Shown here: positions 1 to 10,924 of the stretch, piece by piece
How the letters are laid out: every line of letters starts with the position of its first letter
How positions within the stretch are numbered: position 1 is the first letter of the stretch
Origin: Angiostrongylus vasorum
Taxonomy: Eukaryota > Nematoda > Chromadorea > Rhabditida > Metastrongylidae
DNA length: 64,000 nucleotides
Assembly (NCBI GenBank): GCA_018806985.1
Contig: JADANN010000465.1
Location: forward strand, 682,001-746,000
Direction: 5' to 3'
Notes under the pieces: generated by a model
What the model was told of the DNA's origin: nothing
The model's database searches: none
What the model saw: only the letters and a program-made list of their open reading frames with translations
Translations under genes and position numbers: made by a program

Positions 1-329
1 CTCTCATTTTTAGCCTTTAAAACGACAATCCCCAGTGGTTCACCGGCTCGTCGGTCGTGAATGTGATGCCTGAGCGTTGAAGTGCGACGTGCAGTGAAAT
101 TTTATTAAACAACATGGTTTCCAAAGGCGAGAACTGTAGAAATAACGAGAGACGTGTACGAAGACTACAGTCAAATCCAGATGACCTTTATAAATTACGT
201 CTGTAAAACAAAGAACTGGAAGAAATGCTCTGACTCCTCCTACATATTACGGCGCAATATTTACATATCGTTCCGAATAGCTGGGTAGATAGTGGACACA
301 GTACATCTAGCTGAATACGTGCCATACTT
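1..329. other. unassigned sequence
   Basis: No exon with paired splice sites, repeat family member or conserved protein was recognised here. The RTE-2 fragment to the right ends near position 330. Confidence 0.4.
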
Positions 330-740
330 AGTTACTTGGGCCGCTCGTCTTCACGAGTTGTCCAGACCCCAACACATCTTCCACATGTTTGTTTGCCTCA
401 AATTTGTCGCCCATGGTGGTGGTTTGATTCCTCCATGACGTTGGGTGTAGGCTGCTACCACATCTGTAATATAAATGAGCCTGCGAAAACTGATTGACCT
501 AACTTACAAGCATGTCCGTCAAACGTGTAAACGGTCAGCCTAAGGGACGCCTGCACCCTCATGGAAGCCAATCTACAGGACTCCTCTTCCATTTGTCGTC
601 TGTTCTCCTCATTATATGACCGGCCCACCCATGTTTCGTTGCCAAAGTATGTGATCTTGGGTGTCGAAGAAGAGGTAGGTTTCGAAGATCAGATCCTTGT
701 ATTCCTGATAAATATTGTGCGTGTAGGTTATACTTACGAA
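330..740 (-). mobile_element. RTE-2 retrotransposon, C-terminal fragment
   Basis: Read on the minus strand, this encodes the end of an RTE-clade reverse transcriptase polyprotein: the segment GWAGHIMRRTDDKWKR followed by a Trp-rich end (WKMCWG, near 390). That is the usual C-terminal region after the RT domain. The 5' part is missing, and the intervening residues contain stops, so this is a dead 5'-truncated copy, the normal result of RTE insertion. It belongs to a different RTE family from the copy starting at 778, because the same residues differ throughout. Confidence 0.85.
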
Positions 741-777
741 AGCACCGTTTTAGCCCACGGCCCGTGACATGGAAGTA

Positions 778-2540
778 TGGAAGGCGGTTAGGAGTGGCCT
801 CCAACAAATAAGCTCCATGTCCACTGCGGAACAGCCTGGCAAGCTACCCGTGGGGTATACTTAGCCCCCCAGTTTAGAGCCCAGCAAGCTATACGTGGAT
901 ATCAAACTGCTAAACACCGTAAAAAAAACGGGCCTCATTCCCCTGAGTCCGAAAGAGCCCCCAATTTCGCAGGTGTTGGGTAGAACTAGTACGGAGGGGC
1001 TGCTAAAATCTCAGAGCCAATGGAAGCTGCCTGGATTACAAAGAACTACGGTTACGATCTCTACCTACAATACACGTAGACCTGCATCCGCGTCCTCTAT
1101 AGAAGAATTGCCCATGAAAGCAAGAAGGATAAGGTACGACGTCATCGGCTTGGCCAAGACGAGACGACGCCACCCATTCAACGCCGTCTAGGGGAGCGGT
1201 GAAGAACTGTTCCTAAGAACATGCGACAGTAGAGGAGTCGGCGGCGTCGGCGTTCTCGTCAACATGAGTTTGTCCATGAACATCGATTCAATCGAACAGC
1301 TAACAACCCGAATCGGTTGTTTACGATTAACAAGATGTGGATCAACAATGGCTGTGACAACCTTCGTCGTTTACGCGCCTTCATCAAACCAAGACGAAGA
1401 AGAAGTCGAAGCGTTCTATACGGACTTGGAGAAGTTCTAGAGAGACCATACATTCTTCAAGGTCATCATTGGAGATTTCAACGCCAAGAATGGACCAAGG
1501 AGAACGTCTGAAGAACGTCACATTGGAACCAATGGATTAGAGTGGAACGAACAGAACCCTCCGCCAGTCCTCGCAAACACACTGGGTCGGCTTTTCACAC
1601 GTTACCTGTCTGAATGCAAGGTCCCTACCCACTGGAAGACCAGCAAGGTCGTGTTATTGTTCAAGAATGGTGACCCACAGGATATCGGCAACTATCGACC
1701 AATCTGCTTACTGTCTGTCGTCTACAAACTTTTCAATCGAGTCATCCTAAACAGGATTGACAGAACACTTGATGAAGGACAGCCATGTGAGCAAGCAGGG
1801 TTCGAAACGGACTTAGTACGATGGACCACATCCGTACGATAACAAGGCTCATTGAAGTTTCGGGAGAGCACAAAAGACCGCTAAATTATAAGTGGAAAGC
1901 AACGATTTCCTAATCATAAACTGGGCGTTTGTAGTGAACTCAACTGCGACTTCAATCGGAATTTCTTCAGCCCTTCACAATAGTTATCGTGGAAAGTTCG
2001 GACTCAGAAGATCGTCTAAATAAATCCTGCCTACTTGTTTTCTAATTCCATATTTATATGTTAATATACTTCTGTATTGATTGGGAAGAACGAAACCGCT
2101 ACTAGTAATTGCAAACAGCAAACTCTCACTTTGTTTCCACCTAGCCACGGATACACTATTCCTGTTGAACTGCTTGGAACAGTTGGAACAGCGCACTGAT
2201 ATGCCTAAATAAATTCGTTCATGACAAAATCAATCTTTCAATTTAGTCAATTTCAATAACATCACACCCACTTGTGATCATTGAAAATTAATGTGAACCG
2301 GCTCAGCCCAACTTTCTTTCAAGAGGTCCATGTTAAATATCATTGTGGGCTTATGGGAACTAATGAATTAGAGATTACTCGCCTTTTCATGGTAGCTGAC
2401 ACAAGAACTGCAGTTTACGATGTTCTTCTACAGAAAATAACTAAGTAATACGGTAAAAGCATTCATCAAACGACTGTTGTTTAAACTTGGAATGAAAAGT
2501 GAACATAAGATAATCAAGCATTTTATTGCCGCCAATATTT

Positions 2541-2636
<96 letters not shown>

Positions 2637-3755
2637 ACTTTCATCGATTTACAGAAGGCCTTTGGCTCAATTGAGATAGAAGCAGTAATGGAAGCTCTTG
2701 ACAATCAAGGAGTCCCTCCTGAGTACATAAAGATTCTTCGCGAGCTGCACAAAAATTTCACCGCCAAGACATCACCATTCTACAGCTATATCAACAATGA
2801 CGTCAAAAGAGGGGTTGCGCGAGGCGATACCACCTCGCCAAAATTATTCACCGCCACCCTCCAGAACGTCATGCGAACATTGAATTGGGATAGTATGAGA
2901 GTGAAAATCGATGGTCGGCAGTTACATCATACTCGCTTTGTTGATGACATCGTCCTTATAACACCAAACATTAGCCAAGCGGAACTTTGATAAAGTCTGT
3001 GAAAAGATTGGTCTTCGACTAAATCTCACGAAAACGATGTCCATGAGAAACAGATTGGTTTCGTATACCCCATTCACGCTCAATGGAACTAATATCTCCG
3101 AATGCTCCAGTTATGTCTATCTAGGTCGGGAAATCAATACGATTAACGACTTAGCTCCAGAGCTGAGCAGAAGGAAACAAGCGCCCTGGGGAGCTCTCAA
3201 GATCATTGAGGATGCAGTGAGGAGGACAAAGAATACCCGACTCCGTGTCCACCTTTTCGACTCAACGGTACTTCCTGCTCTAACATATGCGTCAGAAACC
3301 TGGTCGCCGCGTAGGCAGGATGAAAGATCACTCAACGTTATCGAACGCGCAATTGAAAGGACGATGCTAGGAGTATCCCGTATCGCACAAACAAGGGAAG
3401 GTATCTGAAGCTCCGGCCTGCGTCAACGATCAAGAATCAAAGATGCCGTTCAGTACACCAAACAGTCGAAAAAAAGTGTGGGCCGGACACGTAATGCGTG
3501 TGAACGACAACCAATGGACAAGAGCGTTTAGTGACTGGATTCCTCGGGATGTCAAACGCATTGCAAGAAAACCACCGACCCGATAGCCAGATTTCTTCAC
3601 GAAAACACTAGAAGAAAGATATGATGCTCACCGAGTCCCTAGAGCGAGCAGAACCCACTCGGCTACTCTTGCACGCGACAAGGAAAAATGGAAGATTTAC
3701 TGGCGCCTGTTCGAGTCCCTCGATCATCAACGCGACTACAGGCGACAGGTGATAC
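778..3755 (+). mobile_element. RTE-1 retrotransposon copy A (decayed, with internal deletion and insertion)
   Basis: Non-LTR element of the RTE clade with an AP-type endonuclease followed by a reverse transcriptase. It starts in the 5' leader shared with the copies at 16960 and 48840. Endonuclease: about 1021-1545, including GDFNAKNGP (normally GDFNAKIGP). The reading then jumps at about 1545 to the RT linker (LPPVL), deleting several hundred bases including the SDH motif. RT: NYRPICLLSVVYKLF near 1690, FIDLQKAFGS near 2645 (normally F-D-S), and RFVDDIVLI near 2935, where the usual motif is FADD. The RT is split at 1881 by a roughly 750-base insertion. The GHVMR segment and the C-terminus follow to 3750. 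Multiple stops and frame changes make it inactive. It abuts an oppositely oriented RTE-2 copy at its 3' end. Confidence 0.92.
1881..2633. mobile_element. unidentified insertion with (TA)n tail inside RTE-1 copy A
   Basis: Compared with the other two RTE-1 copies, the RT frame is interrupted after the EYKR-equivalent codons at 1880 and resumes at TTTCATCGATTT near 2638. The insert is AT-rich, codes for nothing I recognise, and ends in a pure (TA)n tract of about 85 bases (from 2546). No long terminal inverted repeats were seen. A small unknown element with a microsatellite tail, or an insertion whose flank later expanded, are both possible. Confidence 0.6.
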
Positions 3756-3756
3756 C

Positions 3757-5770
3757 GTTCAAGCACTCCGTCGGTAGTGAGCAGTATTACTGACATGGTT
3801 GAAATATCAGCCCATGTCTCTGCTGCACAACAGAGCGCTGAAGAGACTGTTGGATTGAAGAGGTGAGCGCGGATTTTCAGGTTCTTAAGCAAGCCGGCGG
3901 CATCTTTGAGAGGTCCGATTGTGGTCCCTGTTGCGCCCAATTCTCCATCTAATCCCTCGTTCACGTTGCACTCCATCTTCACTGAACCCTCAAGGCACAC
4001 GCACGAGGTGGTCTCTGGAATCAGATGGATAACCAGTTCAACTTGTTCGCCATCGCACCATAGGTTTTTCATGAACCGAGTTTTCTTCCGTTTTATGCGT
4101 AGTCCGATATTTTTCCCGCGTTGCTGACATGTCGTTGGCGAAACGAAGGTCTTACAGGAATTCTCCATCAATACCTATGCCTTTCTTCTTCTAATTAGGT
4201 GAATTTCACTGAAATGCAAGGGTAAACAGCTTCGGCGATATGGTGCCGCCTTGTGCAACCTCTTTTGCTATGGGTATGGTAAGAGGTCGATGGAAAAAGT
4301 GTATTTTCGCGGTGAAGTTCCGAAAAGAGTTAGCTGGCATACATATATAGGACGGAACCACTCTTTGATCAAAGAGCGGCGACAGGATCGTAATCCTTCC
4401 GACACTGTTAAATGTTTTATCGTAACAGACAAAAGTCAGCACTAAGAGCAATTAGTGTTAAAGAAACTACGAAAAACTTCTATGACACTCGATACGGTTC
4501 GGATGTGGGGCGTACAGCAAGATCCCTGTCAAAATCCTGCTTGCTCAACTGCCCGCGCCTCCTCCAACGTCCTTGATATGCGCGACAGTTGTCCTCCTCA
4601 TCGATCGTGAAGATTTTGCATAGTAACGTCACAAGCATATTGGACGATAGATACGAAAATCCCTATGGTCACCCTTCTTGAGGACGATAAATGTGCGCAA
4701 CCTCCTCCAATGGTCTGGAATTTTTTCCTTTTGAAGGCAGGATATCACATAGTTTGCGAGAACCACGTGTAAATTGTGGCCTCTAAGGAAGTCTGCGGTG
4801 GTTTTATCTGGTCCTACAGCTGTGCCGCTTTATTCATGTTTTCTGTCGCAACTCGATCCACAGAACAAAAAGTTCCAGTTGGCTGTTCTTCAGTGGTGAA
4901 AGTTCAGTGTAAAATTTCTCCATTACTAATTCCATATTATGGTGGAAAATCTTAACAATCCCATCTCCGTTCATAATGCTTGACAACAGAACAATATAAT
5001 CGCACAAGTCCCGACGGCGCGTGTGGCGCAGTGGTTGGAGGCGCCCTGCAAAACGCACACGTGGGATTGATCCCCAAGCCCACGGCTCACCAAGCCTTCC
5101 ATCCCTCCGGAGTTGTCAAATTGGTATCAGGCTTGTCTGGAAGGATAGCAGCTGGTTTGATATATCGGTAGGCCACCACGAGTCATTTTACAGGCCAGAT
5201 GTGCATTCAATCACCTCCAAACGATGCTTAATGAAGTCGATTGCACGGCGCATCCCTCAGGGATTGATCAACGTCGAGAGCTTTATCCTTTACTTATTAT
5301 CCCGACGACGTTTTTTCTTTTCAGAGTGCGGCATTTATTATTAGCTGTGTTAAACGCGTTCCAGTAGGATTGAGCTTTTCTTCTCGAGCAGCTCCCCAGT
5401 GGTAATAGACATACGATCTGATTTTACTGCTTGAGGAACTGAGACGGATTCGGTACAATTTCTAAGTCCTTCGACAAGCAACATGTAGTCTTCTGTAGGA
5501 TATTCTTCCAACAGTCGCTTTTTGATAAGATTTCAGTCAGAATGTTCTCGCCTTACGCAAATGAACTTTCCTTTTTGGTCGATGATATGAATCCCTTTCT
5601 TACTTACGGCTGAACTGAATCCTCGCGCGAAGAAGGCGGCGAACGGACACGGGATAGAATGAGTGGGCTCCCGATGTGTTAAGTAGGCGTGACTTTGTGT
5701 TAGCAAAGATATGGTCGTCCTCCGTATATGCCGTGCCGTTAGGTGACTGCAGTCAAGCAGCGACTTTCCT
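3757..5770 (-). mobile_element. RTE-2 retrotransposon, interrupted and decayed
   Basis: Minus-strand remains of one RTE-2 copy, in 5' to 3' order: the end of the endonuclease (DDHIFAN near 5710 and SVRRLLRA near 5620, normally SDHRLLRA); the linker; the FYTEL segment near 4910; RISRTLEEARAVEQAGF near 4560; the RT core with LTIPIAKEVAQGGTISPKL near 4240 (normally R-Q-G-D); the C-terminal half with RAHLFNPTVSSALC near 3850; and a break near 3760. The FADD region is eroded. A SINE-A copy sits inside it (5008-5290). The endonuclease piece looks like a clean exon by splice signals (donor near 5608), but its family match shows it is transposon. Confidence 0.85.
5008..5290 (+). mobile_element. SINE-A (tRNA-derived), inserted in RTE-2
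   Basis: Its 5' head resembles a tRNA gene: A-box-like GTGGCGCAGTGG and B-box-like GGGATTGATCCC 35-40 bases further on, both needed for RNA polymerase III. A conserved non-tRNA body follows (CATCCCTCCGGAG, GGCTTGTCTGG, GCATTCAATCACCTCC, GGCGCATCCCT) and a tail ending near GAGCTTTATCC. About twelve copies in the window share this order. No protein is coded. It splits the RTE-2 copy between 5000 and 5300, so it is the younger insertion. Confidence 0.88.
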
Positions 5771-6404
5771 TCTGGAAAAATAGGTCTCCACAGCAGAGAT
5801 GGTGCAGACAAGAGCTCTTCAATACGGTTTCTACTGCTATTTTTTGTGTGCCATACGCATTACGCAATTACTGCCATAATGAATACTTTATTGCAGTATT
5901 GAAATTTGCCTGAAAGAATTCTTTTTGAACTTCAATATATTTTAGCCTTATTTCTGGAATGAATTATTTGACAATGCCCTCCAGCTTAAAGTAATTCGGA
6001 AGCGGTCGTCACTTTATCATTCAACATCTGAGGTTACCATTTTTTCGCTCAAAGTGAATTTCCTTTAAAAGTTCAAGAGCACACTCATAAGCATAACGTT
6101 TAAATCGAAGTTGGCAAACTGCTTTCGTGGTGTTGCTTGTATACACGTCACCACCAAAGGTCCGATTAGTCATATCGCAGTAAAGTGTATAACAGCAAGT
6201 ACAAGTGCCTAAAATATTCTACTCAAACCAACCTTTAAAAAAGAAATCACACAGCTTCGTTAAAAACCCAAACACCTACTTTTGGATAAGAAAGGTAAAT
6301 TCCAAAGAATATGAACTTAACTAAAATTCTACTACTATGATTTTAGCAAAAAAGCTGCATTTAATATCAGTGTAGATCTCACGCACTTCCTTCCTCTTTC
6401 TCAC
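5771..6404. other. unassigned, 3' of the AT-hook exon array
   Basis: AT-rich sequence without a recognisable repeat. The terminal exon of the minus-strand AT-hook gene would be expected around here or beyond the RTE-2 copy, but I could not identify it. Confidence 0.4.
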
Positions 6405-7660
6405 TCTTCTCGGTCTTGGTTCGCTACCCCAATTTTCTTTTTCCTTCGGAGCTCCAACTTGAAGTTCTGTGTATGGTACGCCCGTTTTAACCTGAACGGT
6501 ACGAAAGCCTTCATTTTCATCCGAATTTTTTTTTGTAAAGGTTCTGTGCTCTAAATGGAGAAACACATAGTTTCCAGAACTTGTGGAATTGAACAAATCT
6601 ATAGTATTGCGGTTTTAGCAAAAAACTGTACAAGGACTGCTTATCCAATACTCATTCACTTGATTAATAGATTTTGGCCTGCGTCCCCGCTTCCTCTTTT
6701 CCTTCGGAGCTTCACTTTGAAGTTGTGCGTGCAGCACAGTAGTGCTAGCCTGAACGACCAAAATATTTTACTACCTTCAGTAATTCATCAGTAGGTAAAG
6801 CTCCACGCAGGGAGAGCTTTAATTTCCATATTAACCTTTTTTCTATAACGACTGCGTTCTAAACAGGGAAATAAATAGTTCCCAAGATTTATGGAATTGA
6901 CCAAAATTCTATTATTGCGGTTGTAGCAAAGAACTATACAAAAACTGCTTAAGTAAAACTCATTCACTTGATCAGTGGATTTCGGCTTCCGTCCCCGCTT
7001 TCTCTTCTCCTTCGGAGCTTCAGCTTGAAGTTGTGCGTGCAGGACAGTAGTGCTAGCCTGGACGGTCAAAATATTTTACTACCTTCAGTTACTCATCAGT
7101 AGGTAAAGCTCCACGCAGGGAGAGCTTTAACTTCCATATTAACCTTTTTTCTATAGCGACTGCGTTCTAAACAGAGAAAGAAATAGTTTCCAAGATTTAC
7201 GGAATTAACCAAAATTCTATTATTGCGGTTGTAGCAAAGAACTATACAAGAACTGCTTAAGCAAAACTCATTCACTTGATCAATAGATTTCGGCTTGCGT
7301 CCCCGCTTTCTCTTCTCCTTTGGAGCTTCAGCTTGAAGTTCTGCGTGCAGCACAGTAGTGCAAGCCTGAACAATCAAAATATTTTACTACCTTCAGTTAC
7401 TCATCAGTAGGTAAAGCTCTACGTAGTGAAAGCTTTAATTCCCATAAGTATTTTTTCATAAGGACTGTGTTCTAAACAAAAAAAAGAAAACAGTTTCCAA
7501 CACATGTGGAAATAACAAGTATTATAGTACTGTGGTTCTAGCATAGAACTGCACAAGAACCGCTTACATAAAACGCATCCACTTCATTAACAGATTTCCA
7601 TTTACGTTTCTTCTTTGTCAGGGATTCATGCACTGAACTCAGCACAGTGGCTCAGACATG
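6405..7660 (-). repeat. tandem array of duplicated AT-hook exons, period 308 bp
   Basis: Three adjacent units are spaced exactly 308 bases apart (exon starts 7365, 7057, 6749). Each contains a 90-base exon bounded by TTCAG-type or CCAG acceptors and an identical CAA|GTGAAT donor, with near-identical introns. A fourth, diverged unit lies downstream (6405-6491, hook motif lost, PKEKE retained). A fifth, decayed unit lies upstream (about 7570-7660, acceptor AG lost to AT and an in-frame stop after one codon). Because each exon is 90 bases and phase 0, units can be added or skipped without shifting frame. Confidence 0.88.
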
Positions 7661-10600
7661 AACAGTGGAAATATCTATGCAAATTTAATCTTCAGATGAC
7701 GACTACCTACTTTCCTCATAGTTTTCGAATATGACATGGTTCACTAGTACACTGTATTACAATATTACAGTATAAGCAGGGTTTTATAACACATCACATC
7801 CCGAATAGCCGCTTCGATCTGAACAGCCAAAAGTTTACGGGAACATTACTTCGATCAAACACTTTGTATCTAATATACTTCAAAAGCACATGGGAAATTG
7901 CTCTCGATATAAAGATTACAAAAAAAAATACCGCGTTAGCCAAAGACCAAAGAGGGTGTTGCTCTTCTCTCATGGATTCCGAAGGAGGCTGCATAGTACA
8001 CAAGCCATTATTAGACTGGAAGGGATTCTGAGGTTAGAAAACATAAGACCGACATATAAGACAAAAAACACTAGTAATGAGAAAACGGCACTTAACGTTG
8101 CAGGGAAAATATCCACCAACATTATCTTCAGTATCCCATAGGCTTTGATTACTGCACGACGAAGGTGATGCAGAGAAGAAGGAGAAAGTACTCTGAACGA
8201 AAAAAATCACCTTCTTTATAAAGGTTTCCCCTGAAGCATTGAAAAAATTCTCTCTAGAAATCTAGATTAAGACGGTATAACAAAGAATTAAAGATAACAT
8301 TCATACCATTCATGCCATAACGAAATCACTAAGAGGGAAAAAAAATTAGCGAAATAGTGCATGAGGACAAATCAAATGACTATGCCTGCGAAACAATGGA
8401 ATTAAGCAGACAGGACCAAATTTAAAATTTCCTTCTAAACAGCTAAATTTTCTCCAAAGTTCAAACCTTTGCAATCCACAACGATAGTTCAAAAGACGCA
8501 TGCATTAAACTCTATATTAGACAAAAACATTTACCTGTTTCGAGAAGTCATTTGAGTGGCTTTCAATTCCACGGTTCAATGACGGTGAGCCATATGAAAG
8601 AGTATTACGTAATGAACTGGTGACCTATAAAAAACGGATCTGGTAAAATAGTAAACGATGTCCCTCCTCTAAAAAAATCACCACATTCCAATGAAAAGGA
8701 AAGAGAACAAATTCAGAGGAGACTGTTGTTCAGCAGGAAAAAAAAGCAGTTTGATAACTTCGTGAATTACAATGGCAAAACATCAGTTTCCCTCCCAACG
8801 GTGTAACGCCTCATCGTAGCTGGGACGCGTCCCTGGGTGTCGGGTTGCGATGTACAGCGGGAGGATTCATCCCTCCGGTATGGTCCTCTAAGCTGAGAAG
8901 GAGTGCGACGTTTCTATCAGGAAGCCCAGCTAAGAGTAAACCAATACCAGGATCCACCACCGTGTCCTGGTATCAAACCAGTCGCTTGGTGGCAAATCTT
9001 CCTCTGACCGACAAGGGCTGCGACCGTCTGGCTTGGTGACGATCTGGGGCAGAATTCGTCAGGCTGGCCTCAGGACTCCAGGGAACCACAATAACTAAGC
9101 CAGTAAAAGTCCAAAAAATGGAAATTTTCTGGGGTCCGGACAACCAATGAGGATGGGGGCCATTCAAGTATCCAACTAAGTAAACTACCACTAGGGCAGT
9201 GGTACTGTTCAGAGTGGGTGGCACACTGCACTGATTAGTCTAACATGTCAGAGGAAAAATGGTAAAGACACTAAAACAACGCGATGATGGAACGCGGCTG
9301 CTATAATTGCCAGTCACTACTGTTCTCGAGGAGTGTGTTTCTTCTTAGGAGAAACACAACTAAAAAGTAAATATGATATGAGGTCTCAAGAACTACCCCG
9401 ATAGTAAAATGAAAAACTAAAATTTGACCCCGGAACAGAAGTGGGTGACACCCGCAACCCCAAATCGCGGAGGCACGGCAGAAAAGAGGTGTAGGGACAC
9501 TACATGGCGACAGATGGTCCGAGGTCGTCGCCATTCACTTGTGCATCAAGGTATTAAGTTTCACCTGCTTCATGTGGAGATATGTAAGAGTCAAAACTAA
9601 TCCCCGCCACGGATTGATCATAGTCTCCTTGCGTAGCTTGAAATGGAACCTGTTGCGCGCTTTGAAAATATCGATAGAACAAATATCATTTCCTCTAACA
9701 AGTATTCTCCATTTGTCAAAAAGATTAAAACAAGGAAAAAGAAAACAAGGGTGTATGTTCTGTCAGAATTACAGTTAAAACAATAGAATGGTTTATGAGG
9801 ACTTACTAATGCCACAAGTAATAATGTAGAATACTGAATACCCTGGTAGTCAGAAAATAATAGGACAGACATGATCACGCAATGAACCGAATCGTGTTCA
9901 AGTAACTGCATCCGACACACTATTCCATGTACAGAATAGCTTTCTATTGTGACACCTAGTATGCCTACCAAACGGCCTTTGTCCAATAATATAAATAACT
10001 GCACAGTTAATAAGCTGACACCAATTCACTACAGCCGATCCATTCCCCCTCACCAACACATAAAAATGAAAATCAACTCACTAGGAACTCTAATCATGGA
10101 TTCTACGTACGAATAAATCCCACTTCAGTTAGTAAGTGGGAATGCCTGACGACTCGATGTTAATAATCTTAGCAATAAACGTGGAAATCAATATGATCGG
10201 TACCAATAATTTTCTTCACTGATACCCCAGTGCGTTAGAAAGTCCATGCCTCTTGTTTCTTTCCGCACAAACTAGATAATCCAAATCGTCTACAACAGCA
10301 ACTTTTTAGTTTATGCAGATGCAACTAGTTCATTAAAACCGGTAAAGTATTAGGAAGAATACTGTAACCCATTAACATTGTATTCTACCAGACTTAACTG
10401 TAGATCGATTATCCACACCGGGGAGTGATTACCATTCATTAAGACATAATCTAGGTAATATTTATCACCACTAATGGAGTTGTAGCTATAGAATACTAGC
10501 CCTACTGTAACGATCCCTTACGTGTGCATGGCATCTGCAAACGCCTAACAACACTGACTGACGATAATGTCGCCAATGAACCACCGGATGGAGGATACGT

Positions 10601-10881
10601 CAACAAAAATTTGTTTTGTACGAGAACAAGACAAATGCTGTAAAACTGCTGTAAAGCCCAAGATCGACTAACCAAATTAATATCTCAGATGCTAATGCTA
10701 ATACAGTATTAACGATGAAAAAATGCTCAATTTTATACAGTCCATTTAAAAATTCCACCTTCTAATAGGCACACATCTTTTGTTGTGGTTAGAAGCGCTC
10801 TGCAATACACATGAATTCGATCTACCCTCTGTACATGAATATATACATAGGTTTGTATGTGTATATACATGCACATGTGTA

Positions 10882-10924
<43 letters not shown>

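Noticed and set aside
2477..2674. Open frames with long Tyr-Ile runs
   Set aside because: Only the (TA)n tract translated.
5540..5770. Apparent exon with good acceptor and GTAAGT donor, minus strand
   Set aside because: Its residues match the RTE-2 endonuclease and the frame continues into the RTE-2 linker; the splice-like sites are chance.
6405..7660. CRISPR-like spacing of direct repeats
   Set aside because: Units of 308 bases with coding exons in a eukaryotic genome; a tandem exon duplication explains it.
9618..10004. 128-codon minus-strand open frame
   Set aside because: Hydrophobic AT-rich composition, no splice context and no recognisable family; kept only as unassigned intron.
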